Assembly: GCA_016208345.1 (NCBI GenBank)
Contig: JACQYG010000141.1
Location: 1-14,848 of the forward strand
From: Chloroflexota bacterium
GTDB lineage: Bacteria > Chloroflexota > DTOL01 > JACQYG01
Length of the DNA stretch: 14,848 nucleotides
Reading direction: 5' to 3'
Below are positions 1-7,163 of this stretch, in pieces. The position numbers were made by a program, and so were the translations under genes. The stretch's first letter is position 1; every line of letters starts with the position of its first letter. The notes below the pieces were generated by a model that had not been told where the DNA came from, made no database searches, and was given only the letters and a program-made list of their open reading frames with translations.

Positions 1-103
1 TCTTCAGCCGTTCCTCTATCTGCTTCCAGGTCATGTTCTGGAGGTAGAGGCCGTCGGCACTCTCCATGTGTCCGCCTTTAGGTGGGATCTGCCACTCGCC
101 CAT
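1..103 (-). CDS. iolN: Creatininase-superfamily hydrolase, N-terminus only; possibly 3-dehydro-scyllo-inosose hydrolase (IolN)
   Basis: The gene runs off the left edge and only 34 codons are visible, starting at the ATG at 101-103. A good ribosome-binding site (AGGAGAG, 114-120) sits 10 nt upstream and overlaps the stop of the CBS gene, which implies coupled translation. The visible residues read MGEWQIPPKGGHMES, then a segment with YLQNMTWKQIEERLK. The W-x-x-I/V-E-E-x-L helix is typical of the first segment of creatininase-family amidohydrolases, before their metal-binding Glu and His residues, which are not in view. From memory, the IPPKGGHMES start resembles the keto-inositol hydrolases (IolN) of the Thermotoga-type inositol pathway. 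That fits the IolM-like dehydrogenase on the same transcript. Family assignment is moderate; the exact substrate is inference. Confidence 0.55.
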   Translation of the reverse strand, partial: MGEWQIPPKGGHMESADGLYLQNMTWKQIEERLK

Positions 104-119
104 GTCTTCGATTCTCTCC

Positions 120-479
120 TCATGATTTTGCGATTGCTGCCACCAGATCGGCCCGGCTGACGATGCCCACCAGTTGGCCGCCCTTCACCACGGGCACGCG
201 CTTTATGCGCTTGGCGCTCAGCACCGCGGCGATCTCCTGGATGGGCGTGTCCTCGGTCACGCTGATGACCTCCTTGGTCATGATGTCTCCCACGGTGTTG
301 CCCCGTTTGATGGCCAGGAGGTCGGCTTCAGTGGCAATGCCCACCACCTGCCCGGCATCGTCCACCACCGGGACGCCGCTGATCTTGTGGTCCGACAGGA
401 GCTTGGTGAGCTCGTAGACCTTGGCCGAGGGCTTGATCGTCACCACCCTGGTGGTCATCACATCTCTCGCGGTCTGCAT
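120..479 (-). CDS. Two-CBS-domain protein
   Basis: A 119-residue protein made only of a tandem CBS pair (Bateman module). CBS1 covers about residues 7-56 (DVMTTRVVTI to GIATEADLL) and CBS2 about 65-117 (DIMTKEVISV to GIVSRADLVAAIA). Both copies carry the conserved M-T...V-x-T/S-V start and the G-I-x-[T/S]-x-A-D-L end. Such modules bind adenine nucleotides (AMP, ATP, SAM) and sense energy state. Stand-alone versions often act on a partner protein, which cannot be identified here. The start ATG (477-479) follows a strong GGAGGGAAGGA site. It lies 49 nt after glgA and 16 nt before the creatininase gene, so it is co-transcribed. No signal peptide or membrane segment is seen, so it should be cytosolic. 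Confidence 0.88.
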   Translation of the reverse strand: MQTARDVMTTRVVTIKPSAKVYELTKLLSDHKISGVPVVDDAGQVVGIATEADLLAIKRGNTVGDIMTKEVISVTEDTPIQEIAAVLSAKRIKRVPVVKGGQLVGIVSRADLVAAIAKS

Positions 480-528
480 GGTCCTTCCCTCCTCAACACC
501 AATTGGCCCCAGAACGCCGGCGCCAGGC

Positions 529-1992
529 CTAGCTCTCCAACCGCCATTCCAGGGCCTTGCGGTACAGTTCTACGTATTTCTTGGCCGACCGGCCCCAGGA
601 GAAATCGGCTTCCATGGCCCGCTTCATCAGCCGGCGCCAGACATCCTTGTGCTTGAAGGTCTCCACGGCCCTGACGATAGCCACCAACAGGGCGTAGGGA
701 TTATAGTTGGTGAAGGCGAAGCCGTTACCCGCCTCGCCGCCTGGCTGAATCTCATCGACAGTGTCGGCCAGGCCACCGGTGCTGCGCACGATGGGGATGG
801 CGCCGTAGCGCAGGGCAATGAGCTGCCCGAGCCCACAGGGCTCGAAACGAGAGGGCATCAGGAACATGTCACAGCCGGCATAGATGCGCTGGGCCAGGGC
901 CGCGTCAAAGGTCAGGAATACGCTGGCCTTGGTCGGGTACTTTTCGGCCATCCGCCGGAATACCTCGTGATAATGCTGGTCTCCGGTTCCCAGCAATACG
1001 AACTGCACCCCCAACTCGGTCATGAGCGGATCGATGATGGGCTCTAGCAGGTCGAACCCCTTCTGGTCGGCCAGACGGGAGACCACACCGATCAACGGTA
1101 TTTCGGCATCCGCCTTCAGGCCGCATTCCTTCTGTAAAGCCAACCGGTTTTCGACCTTCTTATCCAGGGTGGAGACGTCGTAGCGCTGGGCGATGTTAGG
1201 GTCGGTGGCCGGGTTATATTGTTCGTGATCGATGCCGTTCAAGATGCCGAAGAGGCGTCCCTTGCGGTAGCGCAGGACGGAGTCCAGCCCTTCGCCGAAG
1301 CCCGGCGTCAGAATCTCTCGGGCATAGGTCTCGCTCACCGTGTTCAGGGCATCGGCGTACAGGATGCCCTGGCTCATCAGGTCCACCTGTCCGCCGCCCA
1401 CCCCCAATTGCGGTTGCAGGAAACCGGTGCTTCCCAGGCCGGCCACGGCCAATATGCGGGGGTCAAAGATCCCCTGATAGGCCAGGTTGTGGATGGTGAA
1501 GACCGAGGCGGTCCTGGCGAAGAAGTGGTCACCGTCGTAGATGGTCTTGAGCCAGTTCGGGATGATGGCGGTGTGCCAATCGTTGCAGTGAACGATGTCG
1601 GGCGGCCAGTCCAGGGCTCGGGCAGCCTCCAGCGCGGCCCGGCAGAAGAAGATGAAGCGCTCGCCGTCGTCTGGATAGCCGTAGATCGCCTCGCGAGCGA
1701 AGTATTTGTCCGATTCCACCATATAGGCCGGGACACCCTGGCCGATGGTGGCCGATTTCAGCGCCGCCTTCTCGCTACGGCTCTCCACGGGCACAGGGTA
1801 TTCTTCCAGGACCGGGGCGATGGCGTATTTCGCCTCATCGATGCGGCCATAGCGCGGCATGATCACTCGCACGTCGTGTCCCAGGGCGGCCAGGGCCTTG
1901 GGAAGGGCGCCGGCCACATCCGCCAGGCCACCCACCTTGGCAAACGGGGCCACTTCTGCGGAGACGAACAGGATTCGTAGCCTTTCGCTCAT
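529..1992 (-). CDS. glgA: Glycogen synthase (ADP-glucose starch synthase, GT5)
   Basis: A 487-residue GT5 glycosyltransferase of normal length (family about 470-490). It transfers glucose from ADP-glucose to the non-reducing end of alpha-1,4-glucan in the cytosol. Visible marks are the K-V-G-G-L motif at residues 19-23 (ADP-glucose binding), the D-I-V-H-C-N-D-W-H segment, F-T-I-H-N-L-A-Y-Q-G, the N-G-I-D segment, S-R-L-A-D-Q-K-G at the start of the C-terminal Rossmann domain, and the C-terminal S-R-F-E-P-C-G-L with S-T-G-G-L-A-D-T-V. I chose the ATG at 1990-1992 rather than an upstream in-frame GTG because MSERLRILFVSAEVAP is the canonical start and TGGAGGT lies about 8 nt upstream. The start overlaps the stop of the metallo-hydrolase gene by 4 nt (ATGA), so the two are translationally coupled. 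Its place in a sugar or inositol operon is unusual. Confidence 0.95.
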   Translation of the reverse strand: MSERLRILFVSAEVAPFAKVGGLADVAGALPKALAALGHDVRVIMPRYGRIDEAKYAIAPVLEEYPVPVESRSEKAALKSATIGQGVPAYMVESDKYFAREAIYGYPDDGERFIFFCRAALEAARALDWPPDIVHCNDWHTAIIPNWLKTIYDGDHFFARTASVFTIHNLAYQGIFDPRILAVAGLGSTGFLQPQLGVGGGQVDLMSQGILYADALNTVSETYAREILTPGFGEGLDSVLRYRKGRLFGILNGIDHEQYNPATDPNIAQRYDVSTLDKKVENRLALQKECGLKADAEIPLIGVVSRLADQKGFDLLEPIIDPLMTELGVQFVLLGTGDQHYHEVFRRMAEKYPTKASVFLTFDAALAQRIYAGCDMFLMPSRFEPCGLGQLIALRYGAIPIVRSTGGLADTVDEIQPGGEAGNGFAFTNYNPYALLVAIVRAVETFKHKDVWRRLMKRAMEADFSWGRSAKKYVELYRKALEWRLES

Positions 1993-2747
1993 GGTGAGAC
2001 CTCCACCCGCATCAAGTCTTGCGCCACGATTAGCTCGCCACCAAAGGTGCGACGGCACTGGGCGGCGATGTCGTACTCGTCACACAGTGGGTAAAAGTGC
2101 GTCAACACCAGCCTTCTGGCCCCGGCCAGGGCCGCCACCTCCCCCGCCCGGCCGGGTGTGAGATGGCCTTCAACCCCCAGGCCATCGGGGTAGGAGGATT
2201 CCAGCACCAGCAAATCAGCGCCCTTGCTGAGCTCTATCAGCTCCGGGCACATCCCCGTGTCCCCTGAATACACGATGGCCTTTCCTCCGACCTCCAGACG
2301 ATAGGCGATGCTGGCGTCGGTATGTGCGGTTGGCCTGGCGAACACCTCCCAGTCGGACTGTCGCAGCCGGCCAGGCATGAGTTCATGGACTCGCAGGTCA
2401 TAGCGCTCAGGCTGGCACCACGGATAGAAGGCCAACAAGTGCCGGACAAAACGCCTAAAGCCTCTAGGTCCCACCAGGTGCAGGGGCCGCTCTCGGGTAT
2501 ACCCTGGTGTGGACTTCAGGGCGAAGAGCAGCGGCCCCAGGTCCGCAGTGTGGTCGTTGTGGGTGTGCGAGTAGAAGACGTAGTTGAGATCTTGATAGGC
2601 TATGCCGGCTCTTAGCAGACGTTCTAGAGTGCCACTCCCGCTGTCGAACAGGAGGGGCTCCGAGTCCACCATGACCACCATGCCAGGGGCGCCGCGTCTC
2701 AGGCTCGGCACCCCGGTGCCTGAGCCCAAGATGATGACCTCGATCAT
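1989..2747 (-). CDS. MBL-fold metallo-hydrolase (RNase Z-like)
   Basis: A 252-residue metallo-beta-lactamase-fold hydrolase. Metal ligands can be read directly: H61-T-H-N-D65-H66 (the HxHxDH motif), H142, D163 in S-G-D-T-G, H195 in E-G-H-L-T-P and H217 in L-T-H-F-Y-P. The N-terminal LGSGTGVPSLRRGAPG loop and the E-S-S-Y segment place it in the RNase Z/ElaC-like branch, whose members include tRNA 3'-processing enzymes and small phosphodiesterases. At 252 residues it is shorter than a typical RNase Z (about 305), and the long exosite arm is not evident, so I would not call it RNase Z. The ATG at 2745-2747 has only a weak ribosome-binding site. It lies 60 nt after the dehydrogenase gene and overlaps glgA by 4 nt. 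Substrate unknown. Confidence 0.85.
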   Translation of the reverse strand: MIEVIILGSGTGVPSLRRGAPGMVVMVDSEPLLFDSGSGTLERLLRAGIAYQDLNYVFYSHTHNDHTADLGPLLFALKSTPGYTRERPLHLVGPRGFRRFVRHLLAFYPWCQPERYDLRVHELMPGRLRQSDWEVFARPTAHTDASIAYRLEVGGKAIVYSGDTGMCPELIELSKGADLLVLESSYPDGLGVEGHLTPGRAGEVAALAGARRLVLTHFYPLCDEYDIAAQCRRTFGGELIVAQDLMRVEVSP

Positions 2748-2807
2748 CTCTCTAACCGACTGCCTTCGGTGCTGGGCCTAATGGATATTGCGTCCAGCCT
2801 CCATTGC

Positions 2808-3962
2808 TTAGGTCTTGACCATGATCTTTCCGTCCTGCCGCGAGGCGGACTGGGCGATGGCGCTCACCACCTGGTCCAGGTTGTAGCGGGCGGTGATGAT
2901 CCTGGTCATGTCGATGAGTCCGGAGGCCATGAGCCGGATCACCGAGGGAAACGTGCCGTTTCCGGAGTGGCCCTGGGCGCCGAACACCTGGCTGTGGCGG
3001 ACCTGGAAGGTTTCCAGGTACATGGGCACCCGCTCGGCCGCACGCCCGATCTGGACGATCTTGCCGTTGATGGCCAGCGATTTCTCCATCTCCGGCAGCA
3101 CCAGGGTAGGGGCACCAGCGGCTTCCACTTGCATCTCAGCACCTTCGCCTGCGGTGATCTCCATGACCTTGGCACCAGGGGAGACCTCCCGGGGATCGAA
3201 GACGTAGTCCGCTCCGACGGCCTTGGCCAGTTCCCGGCGCTGAGCCGAGATCTCGAAGGCGATGACCTTAGCCGCCCCAGCGGCTTTACATAACGCAATA
3301 GAGGCCAGGCCGATGGGACCGGCGCCGTAGACCGCAGCGTAGGCCCCTGGCTTAAAGCCCCCGGCGCGCTGGAAGATACCGTTATAGGCCACGCTGGTGG
3401 GCTCCACCAGGGCCCCGGCCTCGTAGGCCCGGTCCTCGGTCCCGTAAACCTTGAGGAGGTCGTTGATCTTCCAACAGTACTTGGCGCCAATGGCCAGGTA
3501 CTCGGCAAAGGCCCCGTTGATGGTGAAGCCGATCTCCTCCAGGCGCTGGCACTGGTTGGGGAAGCCGTTGCGGCAGGGGACGCACTCGCCGCACCAAATC
3601 ATCTCCTCGGCAGTGACCATGTCACCGACCTTGAAGTCGGTTACCGCGCCGCCCACCCCCACGATCTGGCCGGAGAACTCGTGGCCGGTGATCACCGGGA
3701 ACCTGGTGAGGCCCGGGTACATGATGTAGTTGTCTTTGTCGGTCTCATAGAAATGCATGTCCGAGCCGCACACGCCACAGGCCTTTACCCGGAGCAGCAC
3801 CTGATCAGGTTTGACTTGAGGCTTGGGGACCTCCTGGACCTTTAGCTCCGGGTGACGCCACACGGAGTTGCCGGTGATGGCCTTGCCGGTGGTCTTTTCG
3901 AATTCGGAAAGCACATAGTCCTGGCGTGGCTCCCACTTAGCTCTGAGCATCAGACCCTTCAT
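2808..3962 (-). CDS. iolM: Zn-dependent medium-chain dehydrogenase, scyllo-inosose 3-dehydrogenase-like (IolM)
   Basis: A 384-residue zinc medium-chain dehydrogenase/reductase. Catalytic-zinc ligands are C65 (in G-V-C-G-S-D), H94-E95 and E187 (L-V-E-P-T-S). The structural-zinc site is C124-x2-C127-x2-C130-x7-C138. The NAD(H)-binding loop is G-A-G-P-I-G at 213-218. Several blocks match, from memory, the Thermotoga maritima enzyme TM0412/IolM, which oxidises scyllo-inosose with NAD+: AKWEPR near the start, VWRHPELKVQEVP, YPGLTRFPVITGHEFSG, AEEMIWCGEC, GFPNQC, and FQVRHSQV with GAQGHSGNGTFP near the end. The long N-terminal extension before the GroES-like domain is a mark of that subgroup. The ATG at 3960-3962 follows a strong AAGGAGGAG site. 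It lies 47 nt after the LacI gene, so it is probably autoregulated with it. Family is certain; substrate is likely but untested. Confidence 0.82.
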   Translation of the reverse strand: MKGLMLRAKWEPRQDYVLSEFEKTTGKAITGNSVWRHPELKVQEVPKPQVKPDQVLLRVKACGVCGSDMHFYETDKDNYIMYPGLTRFPVITGHEFSGQIVGVGGAVTDFKVGDMVTAEEMIWCGECVPCRNGFPNQCQRLEEIGFTINGAFAEYLAIGAKYCWKINDLLKVYGTEDRAYEAGALVEPTSVAYNGIFQRAGGFKPGAYAAVYGAGPIGLASIALCKAAGAAKVIAFEISAQRRELAKAVGADYVFDPREVSPGAKVMEITAGEGAEMQVEAAGAPTLVLPEMEKSLAINGKIVQIGRAAERVPMYLETFQVRHSQVFGAQGHSGNGTFPSVIRLMASGLIDMTRIITARYNLDQVVSAIAQSASRQDGKIMVKT

Positions 3963-3975
3963 CTTTCTCCTCCTT

Positions 3976-4003
3976 GAGATCGTTTATGGGAGATCGTTTA
4001 TGG
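3976..4003. repeat. 14-bp perfect tandem repeat, two copies
   Basis: The word GAGATCGTTTATGG occurs twice head to tail (3976-3989 and 3990-4003) in the 47-nt gap between the LacI gene and the dehydrogenase gene. It is directly upstream of the dehydrogenase ribosome-binding site (AAGGAGGAG). This is probably a slippage duplication. It changes spacer length but not any coding sequence. Confidence 0.9.
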
Positions 4004-4009
4004 CGATGT

Positions 4010-5014
4010 TCATGATTTCGCCGGCGAACAGGACTCGCGGATGACCAGCCTGGGCTCTAGAACGTTATTGCTGACCGATTCCACCCCGGATTGTAGGTCC
4101 AACAGCATCCTCATGGCAATGGCGCCCAGGTCATATTTGCGTTGCTCGATGGTGGTGAGAGGAGGCTCGGAGTAGGCGGCGAAGAGGAGATCATCATACC
4201 CCATGACCGAGACGAGATCGGGCACGCTTTTCCCGGCGATTCTCAGGGCCTTTAAGGCGCCGATAGCGGTCAGGTCATTGTAACAGAAGACGGCGGTGAG
4301 AGAAGGGCAATCGGTTAGAAGCTGGTTCATGCCGCTCAATCCGCCATCCGGCCGGGCATTGCCTGGGGCCAAGAGGCTCGAATCGAATGGCAGCCCGTGT
4401 TTGCGCAGGGCCTGGCGGTATCCGGTCAGGCGATCGTAGGTGGACTTGGCATCGGCCAGGCCAGCAATATAGCCGATGCGCCGGTGGCCGAGTTGGATCA
4501 AGTATTCGGTGGCCATTTCGCCCCCGGCCACGTCGTCGGTGCCGACAGAGTAGACATAAGAGCCAGTCTTCTCGTTGTTTACCAGCACCACCGGGACCTT
4601 CGTTTTTTCCAAAAGCCCCAGATATAGATCGCCCACGCGGGAGGAGGCAACGATGATGCCATCCACCCTTTTTTCCTGAAAAAGACGTATGGTGGCCATC
4701 TCGCGCTCGGGGTCCGCGTTGGAGTCGCAGAGGATGACCCCATAGTCGTTTTCGATGGCCACATCCTCCACGCCGCGGACGATGTCGGCGAAGAAGGGGT
4801 CAGCGATGGTGGTTATCACCAGCCCTACCGTTCGGGTCCGCTTCGTTACCAGGCTTCGAGCTGGGATGTTCGGCGAGTAGCCCAACTCCTCCAGGGTCTC
4901 CCGCACCCTGGCCCGGGTGGTGGCGTCCACCTTGGGGCTTTTGTGCAAGACGCGGGAGACCGTGGCCGTGGAAACCCCGGCTTTCCTGGCTACGTCGACG
5001 ATGGTGACCGGCAC
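4010..5014 (-). CDS. LacI-family transcriptional regulator
   Basis: A 334-residue LacI/GalR repressor of standard length. The N-terminal helix-turn-helix is at residues 4-23 (T-I-V-D-V-A-R-K-A-G-V-S-T-A-T-V-S-R-V-L). The hinge helix follows at about 48-58 with the conserved N-x-x-A-R-x-L (N49, A52, R53, L55). A type-1 periplasmic-binding-protein-like effector domain starts at about residue 62 (T-V-G-L-V) and includes G-T-D-D-V, G-H-R-R-I-G-Y-I-A-G and G-Y-D-D. The start is a GTG at 5012-5014 with GGGAGG about 6 nt upstream. A perfect LacI-type operator (5064-5077) lies at its own start point, so autorepression is expected. A one-mismatch copy lies at 14632-14645 over the transporter promoter. 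The effector is probably a sugar, cyclitol or derived metabolite handled by this locus, which is inference. Confidence 0.93.
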   Translation of the reverse strand: MPVTIVDVARKAGVSTATVSRVLHKSPKVDATTRARVRETLEELGYSPNIPARSLVTKRTRTVGLVITTIADPFFADIVRGVEDVAIENDYGVILCDSNADPEREMATIRLFQEKRVDGIIVASSRVGDLYLGLLEKTKVPVVLVNNEKTGSYVYSVGTDDVAGGEMATEYLIQLGHRRIGYIAGLADAKSTYDRLTGYRQALRKHGLPFDSSLLAPGNARPDGGLSGMNQLLTDCPSLTAVFCYNDLTAIGALKALRIAGKSVPDLVSVMGYDDLLFAAYSEPPLTTIEQRKYDLGAIAMRMLLDLQSGVESVSNNVLEPRLVIRESCSPAKS

Positions 5015-5063
5015 TTTAGCCTCCCAGGGCAGTAGCTCGGCGAGTCCGGAGCACTGGTTGATG

Positions 5064-5077
5064 TGTAAACGTTTACA
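5064..5077. promoter_or_regulatory. LacI-family operator, perfect palindrome
   Basis: TGTAAACGTTTACA is a perfect 14-bp palindrome with the central CG typical of LacI/GalR operators. It starts 6 bp downstream of the -10 box at 5084-5089, covering the predicted start point. It lies 50 bp upstream of the LacI start codon. Confidence 0.88.
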
Positions 5078-5083
5078 TCAGCA

Positions 5084-5113
5084 ATTATAACAGCAGTACG
5101 CCAGCGCTGTCAA
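5084..5113 (-). promoter_or_regulatory. Sigma70-type promoter for the lacI-iolM block
   Basis: On the minus strand TTGACA (5108-5113) and TATAAT (5084-5089) are both perfect consensus hexamers, separated by 18 bp. The operator begins 6 bp downstream. It should drive the LacI gene and, by continuity of closely spaced genes, the dehydrogenase, metallo-hydrolase, glgA, CBS and creatininase genes. Confidence 0.85.
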
Positions 5114-5135
5114 GCATCGCTCGAGAGCATTCACC

Positions 5136-5184
5136 GCAGGGTTTAAGGCAAAGCCTCGAGCGCGGGGTTTGAGGCGCAGCCTCG
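5136..5184. repeat. Two degenerate 23-bp direct repeats with internal hairpins
   Basis: Copies at 5136-5158 and 5162-5184 (26-bp period) share 19 of 23 bases. Each ends in a small hairpin: GAGGC-GCA-GCCTC in the second copy and AGGC-AAA-GCCT in the first. They lie in the gap between transporter B and the LacI promoter. No T-run follows, so they are not a clear terminator. They look like short interspersed repeat units. Confidence 0.7.
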
Positions 5185-5231
5185 TTCGCTAAAGATCTTT
5201 CCCTTATCCCTGGGCCCTCAGCGGTCTCTGC

Positions 5232-5265
5232 AATAAAAATGATGACCCAACCTCCATTCGATCAT
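5232..5265 (-). terminator. Weak candidate terminator after transporter B
   Basis: Just after the ATPase stop codon (5272-5274), the minus strand can pair ATGAT-(C)-GA with TCATCAT around a 12-nt loop, followed directly by TTTTATT. The stem is short and AT-rich, so termination may be inefficient. The position at the end of the transporter operon is what makes it worth listing. Confidence 0.3.
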
Positions 5266-5271
5266 GTGGAT

Positions 5272-6333
5272 TCAACCTTCCAGCGGATATATCTGCACCT
5301 TTTCCCGGGGAACGACCACCTTGACCCGGCGTAAAGGGCTGCTCTCCGGGCTATCCACCATCACCAATTCCGTGCCGATCTTGACGAAATGCCGGAAGGC
5401 GGAACCCACGAAGAGCGTCTCCTCCACATCACCCTGGAAGACCACGACATTTCCCTGTACCTGAGCCTCCTCCCCGGCCAGACGGGCCTCATCGGCCCGA
5501 AAAACCACCGTCGCTTTCCCCTCGGCAGCAGTTGCACAAGATAACTTGATACCACCCACAGAAACGGTCTGGTCGGCCCGGCAGAGCTGGCCCGTGAGGA
5601 CATTGGAGGAGCCCAGAAACTCGGCCACGAAGGCGCTCTGGGGACGGCGATAGATCTCTTGTGGGCTGCCCACCTGGATCACCTTCCCCTTGTCCATCAC
5701 CACCACGCTGTCGGCTATGGAAAGGGCCTCTTCCTGATCATGGGTGACATGGATGGTGGTGATGCGCACGCGCTTCTGCAGGCGCCGGATCTCCACTCGC
5801 ACCCGCTGTCGGACCTTGGCGTCCAGGTTGGAAAGAGGCTCGTCCAGCAGAAGCACCTTCGGTTGCACCACCAGGGCCCGGGCCAGGGCCACCCGCTGCT
5901 GCTGGCCGCCGGATAATTCCGGCGGTTTGCGAGATTCAATGCCCTCTACCCCCAGGATGTCTACCATCTCCACCAGCTCCAGGGCACCCATCACCCGACG
6001 TCGCACCTCGCTGGCGGGGACCTTCTTCAGTTTCAAGCCGTAGGCCACGTTGTCGAAGACGGTCATGTGGGGCCAAAGGGCATAGTTTTGAAAGACCATG
6101 GCCGTATCTCGCTCCTGGGGCGGAAGTCCAGTGACGTCCCGGCCATCGAAGCAGATGCGCCCTGAGTCCACCTTGATGAAGCCGGCAATACTACGCAAGA
6201 GGGTCGTTTTCCCGCAGCCAGAGGGGCCCAAGATGGCGGTGAGGGCGCCGGGTTCCAGTTCCAGGGTAGTATCATGGAGCGCTCGTACCTTTCCGTAGGA
6301 CTTTTAGACATTGTCCAGGGCGACCTTGACCAC
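5272..6333 (-). pseudogene. ABC transporter ATP-binding protein (PotA/FbpC-like) with in-frame stop at codon 10
   Basis: The ATPase of transporter B. The natural start is the GTG at 6331-6333, 3 nt after the permease stop, with GGGAGGAT about 9 nt upstream. Reading from it gives V-V-K-V-A-L-D-N-V, then TAA (6304-6306), then K-S-Y-G-K-V-R-A-L and an otherwise complete protein. The motifs are Walker A GPSGCGKTT at residues 36-44, Q-loop F-Q-N-Y-A-L, signature L-S-G-G-Q-Q-Q-R, Walker B V-L-L-L-D-E-P, switch H-V-T-H-D-Q-E-E-A, and a C-terminal TOBE-type region. A sense codon such as TCA (Ser) would need only one base change to give this TAA. After the stop the first possible in-frame start is a TTG at 6229-6231, directly before the P-loop and without a ribosome-binding site. 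It would lose the first strands and the A-loop Tyr (in K-S-Y-G). The rest shows no decay, so the lesion is recent, read through, or a sequence error. Confidence 0.8.
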
Positions 6334-6336
6334 GGG

Positions 6337-7152
6337 CTATATCCTCCCGAACATAGAGAGGTATTCTGCCTTCAGGTAGCGCTCCAGGAGGACCAAGAGC
6401 ACCATGCCCGGGATCATCAGCAGTAGCGCAGTGATGGAGGCCACCTGCAGTTCGTAGCCCATGCTGGCATTGTACATGAACACCGGCAAAGTGACGACGA
6501 AGGGAGCGCCGATGAGAAGCGTGCCGGTGAATTCATCCAGGGAATACAGGAAGACCAACAGGGAGCTGGCCACGATGCCGGGCACGGCCAGGGGCAGGGC
6601 GATGGTAAGGAAGGTTTTAATGCGGGATGCCCCCAGATTAATGGCGGCCTCTTCCATCTCCACCGGGATGGACTTAAACACCGCGGTCATGATCCACACC
6701 GCGTATACCAGCGAGCCGACCATGTGGATGAGCACCACTCCGGGGATGGTAGCCCCCAGGTCAAACTTGTACAAGAGCACTGCCGCGTTGGCGAAGACAG
6801 GAAGCTGGGGAAATGCCTGGGGCAAGAGGAATAGCATCATGATCACGCTCTTAAAGAGCACATCGAAGCGGGCCAGGGCATAGCCCACCGGCACGGTGCA
6901 CAGCAGGGTGAGCATCGTCACCGCTGTGGCAATGAAGAAACCCAACTGCAAAGAACGCATCAGGTCGCTCCCCAACACCCGCCCCCAGTAGAAAAGCCCA
7001 ACCTGCTGCGGGAGGGCATAGGGCCAATACCACTTCTCCGCCACCGACCAGATCGCCAGGCTGCTCAGAGGGCCAAAGATCACGAATAAGACCAGGGCCA
7101 GGAAAGCGATCTTCACCGTGGCTCTGCCCATGGCTCCCGGGTTGACCTTCAT
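6337..7152 (-). CDS. ABC transporter permease (PotC/ModB-type), second subunit of transporter B
   Basis: A 271-residue integral membrane protein with about six hydrophobic segments, starting near residues 13-35. The cytoplasmic EAA coupling loop is at about 165-192 (E-M-E-E-A-A-I-N-L-G-A-S-R, then L-P-L-A-V-P-G-I). This is the site that docks with the ATPase. The ATG at 7150-7152 lies 11 nt after the stop of the other permease gene, and AAAGG upstream can serve as ribosome-binding site. Together with the gene at 7164-7982 it would form the heterodimeric channel. Length and motif fit the spermidine/putrescine, iron and phosphonate importer class, whose members also carry sugars and sugar phosphates, so the substrate cannot be read from this gene. 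Confidence 0.9.
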   Translation of the reverse strand: MKVNPGAMGRATVKIAFLALVLFVIFGPLSSLAIWSVAEKWYWPYALPQQVGLFYWGRVLGSDLMRSLQLGFFIATAVTMLTLLCTVPVGYALARFDVLFKSVIMMLFLLPQAFPQLPVFANAAVLLYKFDLGATIPGVVLIHMVGSLVYAVWIMTAVFKSIPVEMEEAAINLGASRIKTFLTIALPLAVPGIVASSLLVFLYSLDEFTGTLLIGAPFVVTLPVFMYNASMGYELQVASITALLLMIPGMVLLVLLERYLKAEYLSMFGRI

Positions 7153-7163
7153 TTTCTAAGCCT

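Noticed and set aside
1989..2747. Naming the metallo-hydrolase RNase Z
   Set aside because: The metal ligands fit the branch, but the protein is about 50 residues short and lacks an evident exosite arm. The operon context gives no link to tRNA.
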